DNA from: Chryseomicrobium palamuruense
GTDB lineage: Bacteria; Bacillota; Bacilli; Bacillales_A; Planococcaceae
Length of the DNA stretch: 64,000 nucleotides
Direction of reading: 5' to 3'
Assembly: GCF_042649045.1 (NCBI RefSeq)
Contig: NZ_JBHSEF010000023.1
Span: 281,666 to 345,665 of the forward strand
This document shows positions 43,650 to 51,579 of this stretch, in pieces (position 1 is the stretch's first letter; the number at the start of each line of letters is the position of its first letter). The notes under the pieces are model-generated. The model was not told the DNA's origin and made no database searches. It saw nothing but the letters and a program-made list of their open reading frames with translations. A program made the position numbers and the translations under genes.

Positions 43650-44724
43650 AAAGAAATTGAAAAGATGGATCCTTCTTTTTATGGCTTTATGGTTATCCGG
43701 TTGTTCCCCTTTTACCGAAAATAACCTCATTGAGGAAATTTCGCCCATTACCTTTTTGTCAGTTAGTAAGGGGGAGACAGGGAAATTAAAAGTCAGTACA
43801 ATTTTGCCTCCTCTAAGTCAAGAAAATAAACGTGTCATGTCGCAAGAAATCAGCTTATTAAAAGAGGGTGTACAAAAGTACAACTTAAACTTTTACCAGG
43901 AAATTAAATCCGGACAAATGCGAATGGTGGTCATCAGTGAAGAACTTGCAAGAGAAGGGATTATGTCTGTTATCAATGTATTATTGACTGATCCGGATGT
44001 CTCCTTACGAATCTATTTAATTATCGTAAAAGGAAATTTTGATGAGTACTTAGCAAGTCAATTGAACACTGACAAAAACTTTGATTACTCATTTTACCGC
44101 ATGTTGAAGCCTTATGAGGATAGAAACCAAGGAGAATTAACTATTGTTAATCTTCATGAATTTAAAAATTTTCTATATACTCCTTATTCCGATCCTTTCA
44201 TGCCCGTATTTATCATACAAGAGGATGGGGTCAACTATGAAGGTACGGCCTTGTTTCAAGATGACAAGCTAGTTGAAACGATTTCATCTTTCGATGATCG
44301 TATCTTCCAGCTGATAAACAACAATCACTTCTTAGAAGTTTTACCTATTCCAGAATTTGAAATTGTACTGGGGCATGTTAGAGCTAAAACAATTGTAGAT
44401 ATCGATAGCAGCTATTCAACATTGACTTATACCCTGACTGTTGACACAAGAATTGAAGAGTACCGCGGAGAAAAACAATTATTTGACCCAAAGGAATTAG
44501 AAAGTATGAAAAAAGATCTCGAAACCCATCTTGAAACTCACACACATGAACTCATTAAAAAGATGCAAGAGTTGAAAGTGGATCCATTACAACTTGGCAT
44601 AGAAACAAAAAGGCCATTCTCAAAACCAATGGAAGAACAAAAATGGGAGGAACTTTTCGAGAAGATGGACATTCAAGTTAAATATATTCTTAATATTGAA
44701 CCTTTAATGGATGCCAATTCATAA
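43636..44724 (+). CDS. spore germination receptor lipoprotein subunit C (GerAC family)
   Basis: 362 residues, overlapping gerAB by 14 bases. Lipoprotein signal with LSGC (Cys23). Domain 3 at the C-terminus (FDPKELESMKKDLETHLE and HELIKKMQELKVDPLQLG) is the conserved GerAC fold. Completes the A-B-C receptor operon. No sigma-G promoter could be identified with confidence. Confidence 0.95.
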   Translation: MHLHKKKLKRWILLFMALWLSGCSPFTENNLIEEISPITFLSVSKGETGKLKVSTILPPLSQENKRVMSQEISLLKEGVQKYNLNFYQEIKSGQMRMVVISEELAREGIMSVINVLLTDPDVSLRIYLIIVKGNFDEYLASQLNTDKNFDYSFYRMLKPYEDRNQGELTIVNLHEFKNFLYTPYSDPFMPVFIIQEDGVNYEGTALFQDDKLVETISSFDDRIFQLINNNHFLEVLPIPEFEIVLGHVRAKTIVDIDSSYSTLTYTLTVDTRIEEYRGEKQLFDPKELESMKKDLETHLETHTHELIKKMQELKVDPLQLGIETKRPFSKPMEEQKWEELFEKMDIQVKYILNIEPLMDANS

Positions 44725-45028
44725 TTGCAAGATCTTGATTTTTGAGGTATCTGCGCACTCAACTATTCTGGCGTTGTGTAAAAATGGCACCTAAATTAGT
44801 TAACAGACCTGTTGAATTCTGGCCGCTAATATATAGCCAGATGAACGTCAAAATGGATGTAGTAAAAGAAAACCCAATGCTAAAATTCTTAAGAATCTCG
44901 AAACCCTCCTTATTTTGGAACGTATAGATACTATAACTAATTCAAAGCGACAGAAAGAAAGAATCAGGCCGTCGTTGTTCAAAATATAGGGGGGCGAGAA
45001 AAATGCTAAAATCTCTACAGAAGGTGAT

Positions 45029-45142
45029 ATGTATCACATCACAGCAGACAATGGGGTATCTTTGGAATTCAAGAAAATTGGAGAAAGAATTGTCGTGGAT
45101 GAAGAAGGTGAAGAGTACTTTACAAAGAATTACTCCAAGTAG
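45029..45142 (+). CDS. short ORF of 37 aa, possibly a gene remnant
   Basis: ATG preceded by AGAAGGTGAT reads MYHITADNGVSLEFKKIGE then ERIVVDEEGEEYFTKNYSK and stop; the frame stays open upstream of the ATG for about 10 codons. Amino-acid composition is protein-like, so this is either a small protein or the 3' end of a deleted gene. The preceding 44725-45028 has no convincing gene. Confidence 0.35.
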   Translation: MYHITADNGVSLEFKKIGERIVVDEEGEEYFTKNYSK

Positions 45143-45155
45143 AGAAGAATAAAGT

Positions 45156-45195
45156 AGCCAGATAAGTCGCTTCTCAACGACTCATCTGGCTCTTC
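45156..45195. terminator. terminator adjoining the second fic gene
   Basis: 14-bp arms AGCCAGATAAGTCG / CGACTCATCTGGCT (one mismatch), directly after the Fic stop; usable from both sides. Confidence 0.85.
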
Positions 45196-45930
45196 TTATG
45201 TCATAGTTACAGCTGATAAATAGAGGCCTAGAGAAGCTTCGACTTCCTTCACCACTAGCTGTATAAATGCATGATACTCGTGTGTCGTATGAGCTTGATC
45301 AAGGGCACTGTAATACGCGAGACGATTCTCTACACGAATAATGACGGGTGGATAGCCCGATTTCATCAATTCTAAATTGAGGAGAAGGTGTGATGTACGC
45401 CCGTTTCCGTCAATAAACGGATGAATGCCTACAAATAGAGCGTGGAGCATGGCACCCCTCTCAACAGGATGCAATTGTTGTGCTTCTTCTTTGTACCACT
45501 GCATGAGCTTCTCCATCTGTTCGGGAATATGGACAGGCGATGGCGGAGTATGAACAGCTCCCGAAATAAATACTTGTTGATTTCGGTATACTCCAGCGTA
45601 GGCATCATCGATTCCTTTCAAAACCAGTCGATGCAGATTCTTGATTTGCCATTCGGATAGAGATTCCTGCGTTTGCACAATCTCTTCTACATACTGAATG
45701 GCTTTTTGATGGTTAATAATTTCTAAATGTTCTCGTAAGGTCTTTCCACCGACAGTAATTCCTTCAAGGACCACTTTCGTTTCTTGTAATGTCAGTGTAT
45801 TTCCTTCAATCGCATTGGAATTGTAGGTCCATTCTAGAAATAGCTTCTCACGTAAACTCTGAACTGTGTATTTCGGGAGAGGCCGTTTGCTATCAAGCTG
45901 TTGTTTCTTTTCATTGATTTGTTCAAACAT
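45196..45930 (-). CDS. Fic family protein, short form
   Basis: 244 residues from ATG with GGAAGGGATGAGG. Inhibitory motif NSNAIEGNT (about 40) and Fic motif HPFIDGNGRTSHL (His-Pro-Phe, Asp, Gly-Asn-Gly-Arg present, but the final Arg of the consensus is His). No DNA-binding C-terminal domain, unlike the Fic protein at 1515. It would be self-inhibited and may AMPylate or otherwise modify a target; the last substitution makes the chemistry uncertain. Confidence 0.85.
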   Translation of the reverse strand: MFEQINEKKQQLDSKRPLPKYTVQSLREKLFLEWTYNSNAIEGNTLTLQETKVVLEGITVGGKTLREHLEIINHQKAIQYVEEIVQTQESLSEWQIKNLHRLVLKGIDDAYAGVYRNQQVFISGAVHTPPSPVHIPEQMEKLMQWYKEEAQQLHPVERGAMLHALFVGIHPFIDGNGRTSHLLLNLELMKSGYPPVIIRVENRLAYYSALDQAHTTHEYHAFIQLVVKEVEASLGLYLSAVTMT

Positions 45931-46036
45931 GTTCCTCATCCCTTCCGTTCACTCATTTATTTCAGTATATCCTATTCCAGTTCAATTCAAAAATTCTATT
46001 CCTGCAACTTCTTAGCCTGCCTTTAAAAATCTCTGC

Positions 46037-46195
46037 GGCCCGTTTGGGTCTCCTACCCGGTCCGTTCCAACCGTTTACCCGGTCCATTCGGAGAGTATGA
46101 CACGTTCAATGTCGGCTTAGGGTCCGTTCGGTCGTCCAGCGGGGTCCGTTCAACGAGTTCAACAGGTCCGATTTTGCCTTGCACCCGGTCCGTTC
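46037..46195. repeat. array of GGTCCGTTC motifs
   Basis: At least seven copies of GGTCCGTTC or close variants at 46037, 46059, 46081, 46121, 46143, 46165 and 46187; the spacing is 22 bp or multiples of about 22 (22, 22, 40, 22, 22, 22). Three are extended to ACCCGGTCC. The stretch 45931-46254 has no gene and no other explanation. Confidence 0.85.
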
Positions 46196-46254
46196 CATTC
46201 GAATCCTCGTTTTTCATCCTACATTAAGTGCCATCTAACACTCAAAGCCACAAT

Positions 46255-46288
46255 AAATCCCGACACCTCACATCGAGGCAGCGGGACC
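46255..46288 (-). terminator. terminator of the oxidase operon
   Basis: CCCGctGCCTC / GAGGtgTCGGG stem on the minus strand followed by ATTTATT; it follows the 27-aa gene. Confidence 0.65.
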
Positions 46289-46291
46289 CTT

Positions 46292-46375
46292 CTACTCTTC
46301 TTCCGTCATGACTTCGACGAGAATGCCCGTTGACAACACAATCACGACAAACAGTGCAATCAAACCTAAAACCAT
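46292..46375 (-). CDS. small membrane protein of 27 aa after the oxidase
   Basis: MVLGLIALFVVIVLSTGIL then VEVMTEEE: one membrane helix with an acidic tail. A TAGGAG site lies 9 bases before the ATG, and the gene begins 13 bp after the subunit I stop. Such mini-proteins occur as extra subunits of terminal oxidases (compare CydX, CcoQ), so an accessory oxidase subunit is likely but not shown. Confidence 0.6.
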   Translation of the reverse strand: MVLGLIALFVVIVLSTGILVEVMTEEE

Positions 46376-46387
46376 TTCACTCAACTC

Positions 46388-48040
46388 CTACCATGTGATA
46401 AATCCTTTGGATCCTGGCGGTGCATGTTGAATCATTTGGAAAATCGGAATAGCGTAAGCAATAAGGATGAGCGCGAAGGCAATGCCAATCCACAGTTTCC
46501 AGTTTTCTAAGAATTTCGGTGTCGCAGAGGTATCACTTGCTGCGAGTGGGAACTCCACAAACTCATGCGCTTCCACTGCTTTTGGAGAAAGGAACGCACT
46601 CATGATGACGATGTAGAGAAGCAGCATCGCAGACAAGAACAAGATGCTTCCGCCTACGGCCATCGTCACATGATTCGTCAAAATGCCATCAAACCATTCC
46701 AGTGCGGACGGGTGATCATTATAGCCAGAGTATGCTGTCCGACGAGGCGCACCGAGAAGCCCTAAGATGTGTTGCGCGGTACTCATCAATAGCATCCCGA
46801 CAGTCCACGTTCCGATCTGGATGAAGGCGAGCTTCTGCATGGCTTTCGAGAACTTTCGCCCGGTCAGGTACGGAATCATCCAAAACGTCAGCCCCATAAA
46901 CGTCATCGCCACTGGTGTTCCAACTGTGATGTGGAAATGCCCCACGACCCAAAGCGTGTTATGAACGATTTCGTTTAGTTGGAAACTTGCGTTGACTATA
47001 CCGCCTGCCCCGCCCGGAATGAAGAATGCCATCGCAATAAAGAGAGACGTGAAGCGGACGTCTTTCCACGGCAGTCTCGTGAACCACCCGAATAGTCCTT
47101 TTCCGCCATTCTTGCGGCCGGCGCGTTCAAAGTTCGCAAACATCGAGAACGCCGTCATGAGCGACGGGATGATGACCATGAACGTCAAGACAACCTGGAA
47201 GAACTTCCAGAAGTTCGAGATCCCTGGCTCCATCAACTGATGGTGGAAGCCGACCGGAATCGAGAACAGAATAAATAGAACGAAGGCAAATCGGGCAAGG
47301 GCGTCACTGAAGACTGGCACTCCGAGAATTTTTGGTACCACAACGTACCAAGCCATGTAGGCTGGTAGCAACCAGAAGTACACGAGTGGATGTCCGAAGT
47401 ACCAGAACAATGTCCGGCTCAGCTCGACGTTGATTGTATCGACCCATCCAAATGCCCACGGGATGTACTGGAACAATACGGTCGCAACCACCCCAAGACA
47501 CGCAATGATCCAGAGCACAATCGTTGATATGGTCATGAAAGCAAATAACGGACTCAGTTCACCGCGGTTGGCTTTACGCCATTTCATATAGTGGGCGACT
47601 AACGCAAAGCCCATAATCCACGTTCCGACCACAAACAGCGCAAGTCCTACATAGTACCAGCCGCTCGCTTTTAATGGCGCGTAAAAGGTATAGAGAACCG
47701 ATGCTTTTCCGCTAATGATCATGACGGTCGCAAGGATGGTTCCAGCGAGCATGACGATGAATCCAATCCAGTTCCATAGAAGAACTTTCGGCCCGAAGGC
47801 TCCTACACTTTTACTCATACCGGTCACAAAGAAAGCAAAGATGAAAAAGGTCGTAAAGATAAGGGCAAGTAATACGCCATGCGCCGTTAAGATCTGATAA
47901 TAGTCGAGCCATGCTGGGAGTGTCAGTGCATCATTGCGGATAAACACTTGCAGCAATCCTGCGAGTGTCCCAATCAAGAAGGCCGCATACGCCACTCCGA
48001 TATTCCAAAGAGCTAATTTCCGTTCCCCTGCGCCGATCAT
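46388..48040 (-). CDS. cbaA: ba3-type heme-copper oxidase subunit I
   Basis: 550 residues with about 13 membrane helices. The heme and CuB ligands are visible: LTAHGVLLA (low-spin His), YFGHPLVYFWLLPAY (CuB His and Tyr), GFHHQLMEPG (two CuB His) and VVGHFHITVGT (heme ligands). Sequence style is the B-type (ba3/cbaA) oxidase, not aa3, lacking the D-channel pattern. It reduces O2 with electrons from cytochrome c and pumps protons. Its start overlaps the stop of subunit II by 4 bases. Confidence 0.95.
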   Translation of the reverse strand: MIGAGERKLALWNIGVAYAAFLIGTLAGLLQVFIRNDALTLPAWLDYYQILTAHGVLLALIFTTFFIFAFFVTGMSKSVGAFGPKVLLWNWIGFIVMLAGTILATVMIISGKASVLYTFYAPLKASGWYYVGLALFVVGTWIMGFALVAHYMKWRKANRGELSPLFAFMTISTIVLWIIACLGVVATVLFQYIPWAFGWVDTINVELSRTLFWYFGHPLVYFWLLPAYMAWYVVVPKILGVPVFSDALARFAFVLFILFSIPVGFHHQLMEPGISNFWKFFQVVLTFMVIIPSLMTAFSMFANFERAGRKNGGKGLFGWFTRLPWKDVRFTSLFIAMAFFIPGGAGGIVNASFQLNEIVHNTLWVVGHFHITVGTPVAMTFMGLTFWMIPYLTGRKFSKAMQKLAFIQIGTWTVGMLLMSTAQHILGLLGAPRRTAYSGYNDHPSALEWFDGILTNHVTMAVGGSILFLSAMLLLYIVIMSAFLSPKAVEAHEFVEFPLAASDTSATPKFLENWKLWIGIAFALILIAYAIPIFQMIQHAPPGSKGFITW

Positions 48041-48513
48041 TCTTCCGTCACCTCAATTTCTGTAAACATGTAATGATGCCCGGTACCACAGTATTCATTG
48101 CAGAGAATCAAATACTTCCCGGGTTTATCAAACGTGTACGATTTCGTCGTCACTTGACCCGGTACGACCATCATGTTGACGTTCGTGTTATCAATCGTAA
48201 AGCTGTGCACCACGTCGGTGCTCGCCACTTTGAAAATAATCTCTTTGCCTGCGGGGACTTTGAGGTCCTGCGGCTCGTAACCAAAGGCCATTGCGATGAT
48301 GGTTGCCTGATAGGTGTCCTCATCAAGTTGTTTCACACCCGGTTCATTAAACGGTGCCGTCTCCCGTACCTTTTCCGGATCGATTTGCTGAATGCCGCCT
48401 GCTGGCGAGTGGTGATCATTGGTGAAGGCACTCACGCCCACGATGCTTAGGAAGACGACTAAGCACGTTACGCCAAAGATCAACCAAATTTTTTCGTATT
48501 TATGAAGATGCAT
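48037..48513 (-). CDS. cbaB: ba3-type oxidase subunit II (CuA)
   Basis: 158 residues: one N-terminal membrane helix (about 8-30) and an extracytoplasmic cupredoxin domain. The CuA ligands are complete: His109-region VVHSFTID, Cys138-x3-Cys142, His146 and Met149 in CNEYCGTGHHYM. Accepts electrons from cytochrome c. Very short form typical of ba3 oxidases. Confidence 0.95.
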   Translation of the reverse strand: MHLHKYEKIWLIFGVTCLVVFLSIVGVSAFTNDHHSPAGGIQQIDPEKVRETAPFNEPGVKQLDEDTYQATIIAMAFGYEPQDLKVPAGKEIIFKVASTDVVHSFTIDNTNVNMMVVPGQVTTKSYTFDKPGKYLILCNEYCGTGHHYMFTEIEVTEE

Positions 48514-48531
48514 GGGGATACTCCTTTCCTT

Positions 48532-48654
48532 CTACTGAGATAAATACATTCCGTAAACAGCGACCCACATCGCCACGATGACAAATCCAACAAAGAAGAC
48601 GCTGATCAATGTGCCTTTTAAGTTCTCTTCGTGCACATCTTTCTTCTTGGCCAT
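48532..48654 (-). CDS. oxidase subunit IIa-like small membrane protein, 40 aa
   Basis: MAKKKDVHEENLKGTLISV then a single helix FFVGFVIVAMWVAVYGMYL. Position (18 bp before subunit II), length and the charged N-terminus followed by one helix match the cytochrome c oxidase subunit IIa family of ba3 oxidases. GGTGAGGTGAAG precedes the ATG. Confidence 0.8.
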   Translation of the reverse strand: MAKKKDVHEENLKGTLISVFFVGFVIVAMWVAVYGMYLSQ

Positions 48655-48665
48655 TCCACTTCACC

Positions 48666-48767
48666 TCACCTAGTTTTCGTCTTGAAATAAGCGTAAAGCA
48701 ATGGGTCCGAGACCACTGTGACAAACATCACACCTGTGACAATAATCGGCGGGTTGTCGACATTCAT
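48666..48767 (-). CDS. possible 33-aa membrane peptide before the oxidase genes
   Basis: MNVDNPPIIVTGVMFVTVV then SDPLLYAYFKTKTR, one helix; the stop lies 11 bases before the next ATG. No ribosome site is visible before its ATG, and a perfect Fnr-type palindrome lies within it, so it may instead be the promoter region of the operon. Confidence 0.3.
   Translation of the reverse strand: MNVDNPPIIVTGVMFVTVVSDPLLYAYFKTKTR
48717..48732. promoter_or_regulatory. perfect Fnr/Crp-type palindrome
   Basis: TGTGA-CAAACA-TCACA, matching the TGTGA-N6-TCACA consensus at every position, with a further TGTGA half site at 48735-48739. It lies 63 bp before the IIa-like gene and about 340 bp from fnr. It suggests oxygen-dependent control of the ba3 oxidase. 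Confidence 0.7.
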
Positions 48768-48837
48768 TCATGATTTCGTCAAACTTTGTCTGTAACTAGA
48801 AAGGGCAGGATTAGAAATGCCAAGGTTTTGTGAAAGT

Positions 48838-48975
48838 GGGGTCAGTTGGAGTGCCCTGTTGGGTCGGTTCCAGGTTGAACTTGGGTCGGTTGGAGGCGTA
48901 ACTTGGGTCTCAGGAGAAGTATGGCGGGAGGATAAGGCCAGGTTGGGTCGGTTAAAGGACCAGGTTGGGTCGGTT
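48838..48975. repeat. array of GGGTCGGTT motifs
   Basis: Copies of GGGTCGGTT at 48861, 48883, 48945 and 48967, a variant GGGTCAGTT at 48838 and a partial one at 48905. Spacing again is 22 bp or multiples (23, 22, 62, 22). The motif resembles the GGTCCGTTC array at 46037. The region 48768-49067 contains no gene. Confidence 0.85.
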
Positions 48976-49067
48976 GGACCCCCCAACTTAGGCCGGCATG
49001 ACACGGATGTCCAAACAATCAAGACAAAAAAAACGACCATCCTCTTCTTCAGAGAATCGTCGTTCGT

Positions 49068-49763
49068 TTAGTCAATGCGACAAAGTGCCAACGGGCAGTT
49101 TTCACATTGGATTTCATTTTTAAGGAAAGCAAGATTTCGCACAAGGATTTTCCCGTCACACGTCGAGATGACTTCTTGCCGCTTCAAGTCCGACAGCATC
49201 CGGTTGGTCACTTCCCGCGCCATCCCACAGAAGTTCGCAAGGTCCTGATTTGTCAGTTGTACATCAATTAAGATGCCGTCTGCTTTTTGAACTCCGTAGC
49301 TGTTTGTCAGCCGGATAAGCGTGGAATACAACGCCCCCTTCTTGCCGTTCAACAACAGGTCCCGGAAACGCGTCTGGGTCTTCTGCTGATTCAAACACAT
49401 CCATTTCATGAAAGCCGCTGCGAGTCGCGCATTCTTCTGCAGTTCCGCCTCGAGTTCTGGAAGAGGAAACACGTGGCACTCCGCTTCTTCTTTCACTTTT
49501 GCGTCACACATATACGCAGCACCGGATGTGTACAAGTACACTTCACCAAGCAGCTGACCGGGACCACAAATTCGAAGAGTCAGCTCTCGGCCATCTGTCG
49601 TTACTTTATTTAACTGCACTTTCCCTTTCGTTAGGAAGTACAGGTATTGAATCGTGTCGCCTTCTTGAAACAAATAACTATCTTTCGCGTAACTCTTCAC
49701 ATGATGTGGCAAGGCAAGCAATTCTTTTAGATCTTCTGAAATGGTCTCTCGTTCCACATACAT
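49068..49763 (-). CDS. fnr: Fnr-type oxygen-sensing transcriptional regulator
   Basis: 231 residues from ATG after GGAGGTGACC. Cyclic-nucleotide-like domain (about 20-130, TKGKVQLNKVTTDGRELTL), then a Crp helix-turn-helix (LTNQDLANFCGMAREVTNRM). The C-terminus carries Cys220-x2-Cys223-x4-Cys228, the arrangement that binds the [4Fe-4S] cluster in B. subtilis Fnr, unlike the N-terminal cysteines of E. coli FNR. It activates anaerobic genes. It lies next to the ba3 oxidase operon with a perfect site. Confidence 0.9.
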   Translation of the reverse strand: MYVERETISEDLKELLALPHHVKSYAKDSYLFQEGDTIQYLYFLTKGKVQLNKVTTDGRELTLRICGPGQLLGEVYLYTSGAAYMCDAKVKEEAECHVFPLPELEAELQKNARLAAAFMKWMCLNQQKTQTRFRDLLLNGKKGALYSTLIRLTNSYGVQKADGILIDVQLTNQDLANFCGMAREVTNRMLSDLKRQEVISTCDGKILVRNLAFLKNEIQCENCPLALCRID

Positions 49764-49931
49764 GGTGGTCACCTCCGATAGTAGTATACTCACCACCACT
49801 TTATACCATGAATGCAGGATTGGCTAGGCACTTTTGTGTCTGTTTTTCAATGATTTTGAGGAATTTACTAAGATTTCATAAATCCTACAAAAATCAAAAT
49901 TAATTATGCTGGAGTTGTATTGGTAAAGATA

Positions 49932-50399
49932 TTAAAGTAATGCCTCGAGCTGCCTGCATACTTCTTGAACGGACGCATGCGTCGTATCAATGATGACGTC
50001 TGCACTTCTTTCAAGAAGGGGTAAAACCGTTCGATGATTGTCTCGAATTTCTTCCCATTGGTGCGGCGTTTTTCCATATGGATTCGTGGTTCGTGTTTGA
50101 ATTCGCTCGAGCATCGTCGGAAGTTCTGCTTTTAATAAGACGACTACATCGAACTCGTTATAAAACATCCCTTGATTGTCACAACACCCGGAAATAAAGA
50201 GATGATCGCTACCTACACTTCTCAGCAGTTGGGATATTTTTTCCTCAACCAAAAAATGGGCGGTCTCTTTATCAGTTACGACTTCTCTGACGTACCCGCC
50301 ATAATCCGTATCTACCGTTCGGTACCCTCTACGATGTAATTCATCCAGTGCGCTGGTCGTTCCGACTCCGGATAACCCGGTGATGTATATGATGGTCAT
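49932..50399 (-). CDS. P-loop kinase-like protein with altered Walker A
   Basis: 155 residues with the fold of small nucleoside/shikimate-kinase-like P-loop proteins: IIYITGLSGVGTTSALDEL, VDTDYGGYVREV and VLLKAELPTMLERIQTRTTN (lid). The Walker A Lys is Thr (GLSGVGTTS), an odd change at a key residue. Start ATG after GGAGG. It follows the 50409 gene on the same strand with 9 bp spacing. Function unknown. Confidence 0.75.
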   Translation of the reverse strand: MTIIYITGLSGVGTTSALDELHRRGYRTVDTDYGGYVREVVTDKETAHFLVEEKISQLLRSVGSDHLFISGCCDNQGMFYNEFDVVVLLKAELPTMLERIQTRTTNPYGKTPHQWEEIRDNHRTVLPLLERSADVIIDTTHASVQEVCRQLEALL

Positions 50400-50408
50400 G
50401 ACAACCTC

Positions 50409-50798
50409 CTATTTTTTTATCGCCCGAAAAAATTCGTTTTCTATTAATTCCTTCGCCGCTTCTAAACTTTTGGTATTCGTAAGTACTTCTAGCGGGATGT
50501 AGGCTTCATGATTTTTTCGCTTAAATTTTCGCATCTGCTGAATATCAAACCCCAGTGTCATTTGAATCGCATGCTGAACTGCTTCTCCCCTTGTGGAAGT
50601 TGGATTACCAGCATCTACATGGAGAATCAGGCATTGATGATTCTTTTCCCCATTCAGTGTAGCGAATTTTGCTACCTTTCCCACAAATCGCATGGGTGTA
50701 AATCCTACAGAAAATGTTTTCCCAGTCATTGAAATTCTCATAGGACCTAACGCGCCGAGAAATTTGTATAGATCCGTAAACACCATTAGTTCATTCAT
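50409..50798 (-). CDS. hypothetical protein, 129 aa
   Basis: Soluble 129-residue protein, not recognised. It has LILHVDAGNPTSTRGEAVQ in a central strand-turn and a basic C-terminal half (MRKFKRKNHEAYIPLEVL). ATG after CGGAGG. Cotranscribed with the P-loop gene (9 bp). Confidence 0.65.
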   Translation of the reverse strand: MNELMVFTDLYKFLGALGPMRISMTGKTFSVGFTPMRFVGKVAKFATLNGEKNHQCLILHVDAGNPTSTRGEAVQHAIQMTLGFDIQQMRKFKRKNHEAYIPLEVLTNTKSLEAAKELIENEFFRAIKK

Positions 50799-50836
50799 CT
50801 TGGTTCCTCCGTTTTTTTGTTGTTACTACAAGCCAC

Positions 50837-51547
50837 CTATGGTTCTAGTAAATGAATCTCCCCGTTCTCATCCATTCGAATCTGATAGTTCCACTCTGTA
50901 GCTTGTTCATACTCTACATTTACATCTGCTATATACACGTCTTTAAGAACGTCATCTTCATAGTGATATTCTTCGTAATAGATTTCATCGAAATCTCCTT
51001 CAAAACCATAGGTATACATGTAACTAATTAGCTGTCCTTGATCAAACGTACATTTAGATATCGTGTTAAGTTCCTTATGGTGATTGAACCCAATACCCCA
51101 GACAACATTATCTTGGTAGAGAAGATATTCCTCATCAAAGAAATCCGTAGCCGTAGTAAATTCATGAACTTTTTTAACACAAACCAATTTATTCTCATTA
51201 TTGAAGCCATACTCATAGTCATACTGGCTAAATTTAGGGGTGCGTTTATAAATCTTTCCTCTCTTCGCATTCCCCAAATATTTATCCTTAACTAGACTAG
51301 GGCAGTAATATCCTCGGTGAAGTACCTGGCCGCCTTTTGCATGTTCAATCCGCGAGACGTGCTTATCCGTTTGCTGTTTGAGAAGGTGTCGTTTGTTTTT
51401 ATATTCCTCATACATCTCCTTCAAATGGTTTATCCGCTCTTTAAATATCACTAGTTCATGCGCATCCATACCCTCACCTTGTTCTTGAAGGTATTGCTTC
51501 ATTTCTCGCTTCATTTGTTCAATGTCTAGTTCTATTTCTTCCATCAA
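50837..51547 (-). CDS. hypothetical protein, 236 aa
   Basis: An N-terminal coiled-coil-like helix (LDIEQMKREMKQYLQEQGEG, RINHLKEMYEEYKNKRHLLK) of about 70 residues, then a beta-rich, aromatic and acidic region (DFDEIYYEEYHYEDDVLKD) with KFSQYDYEYGFNNENKLVC repeats. No signal peptide. I do not recognise the family; the tyrosine- and aspartate-rich beta part resembles antiparallel-sheet proteins of unknown role. ATG after AGGAGG. Confidence 0.65.
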   Translation of the reverse strand: MMEEIELDIEQMKREMKQYLQEQGEGMDAHELVIFKERINHLKEMYEEYKNKRHLLKQQTDKHVSRIEHAKGGQVLHRGYYCPSLVKDKYLGNAKRGKIYKRTPKFSQYDYEYGFNNENKLVCVKKVHEFTTATDFFDEEYLLYQDNVVWGIGFNHHKELNTISKCTFDQGQLISYMYTYGFEGDFDEIYYEEYHYEDDVLKDVYIADVNVEYEQATEWNYQIRMDENGEIHLLEP

Positions 51548-51579
51548 GGCTCCTCCTTCTCGACAGTCTAAGCCGCTTT

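Noticed and set aside
44742..44927. 61-codon plus-strand ORF after the gerA operon, and a membrane-like minus-strand reading of the same bases
   Set aside because: Neither has a ribosome site with a proper start, and the minus reading is short and broken by a stop; no family resemblance.
48768..49071. ORFs on both strands with repeated FNRPNLAL- or GRFQ-type peptides
   Set aside because: Created by the GGGTCGGTT array; no start signals.
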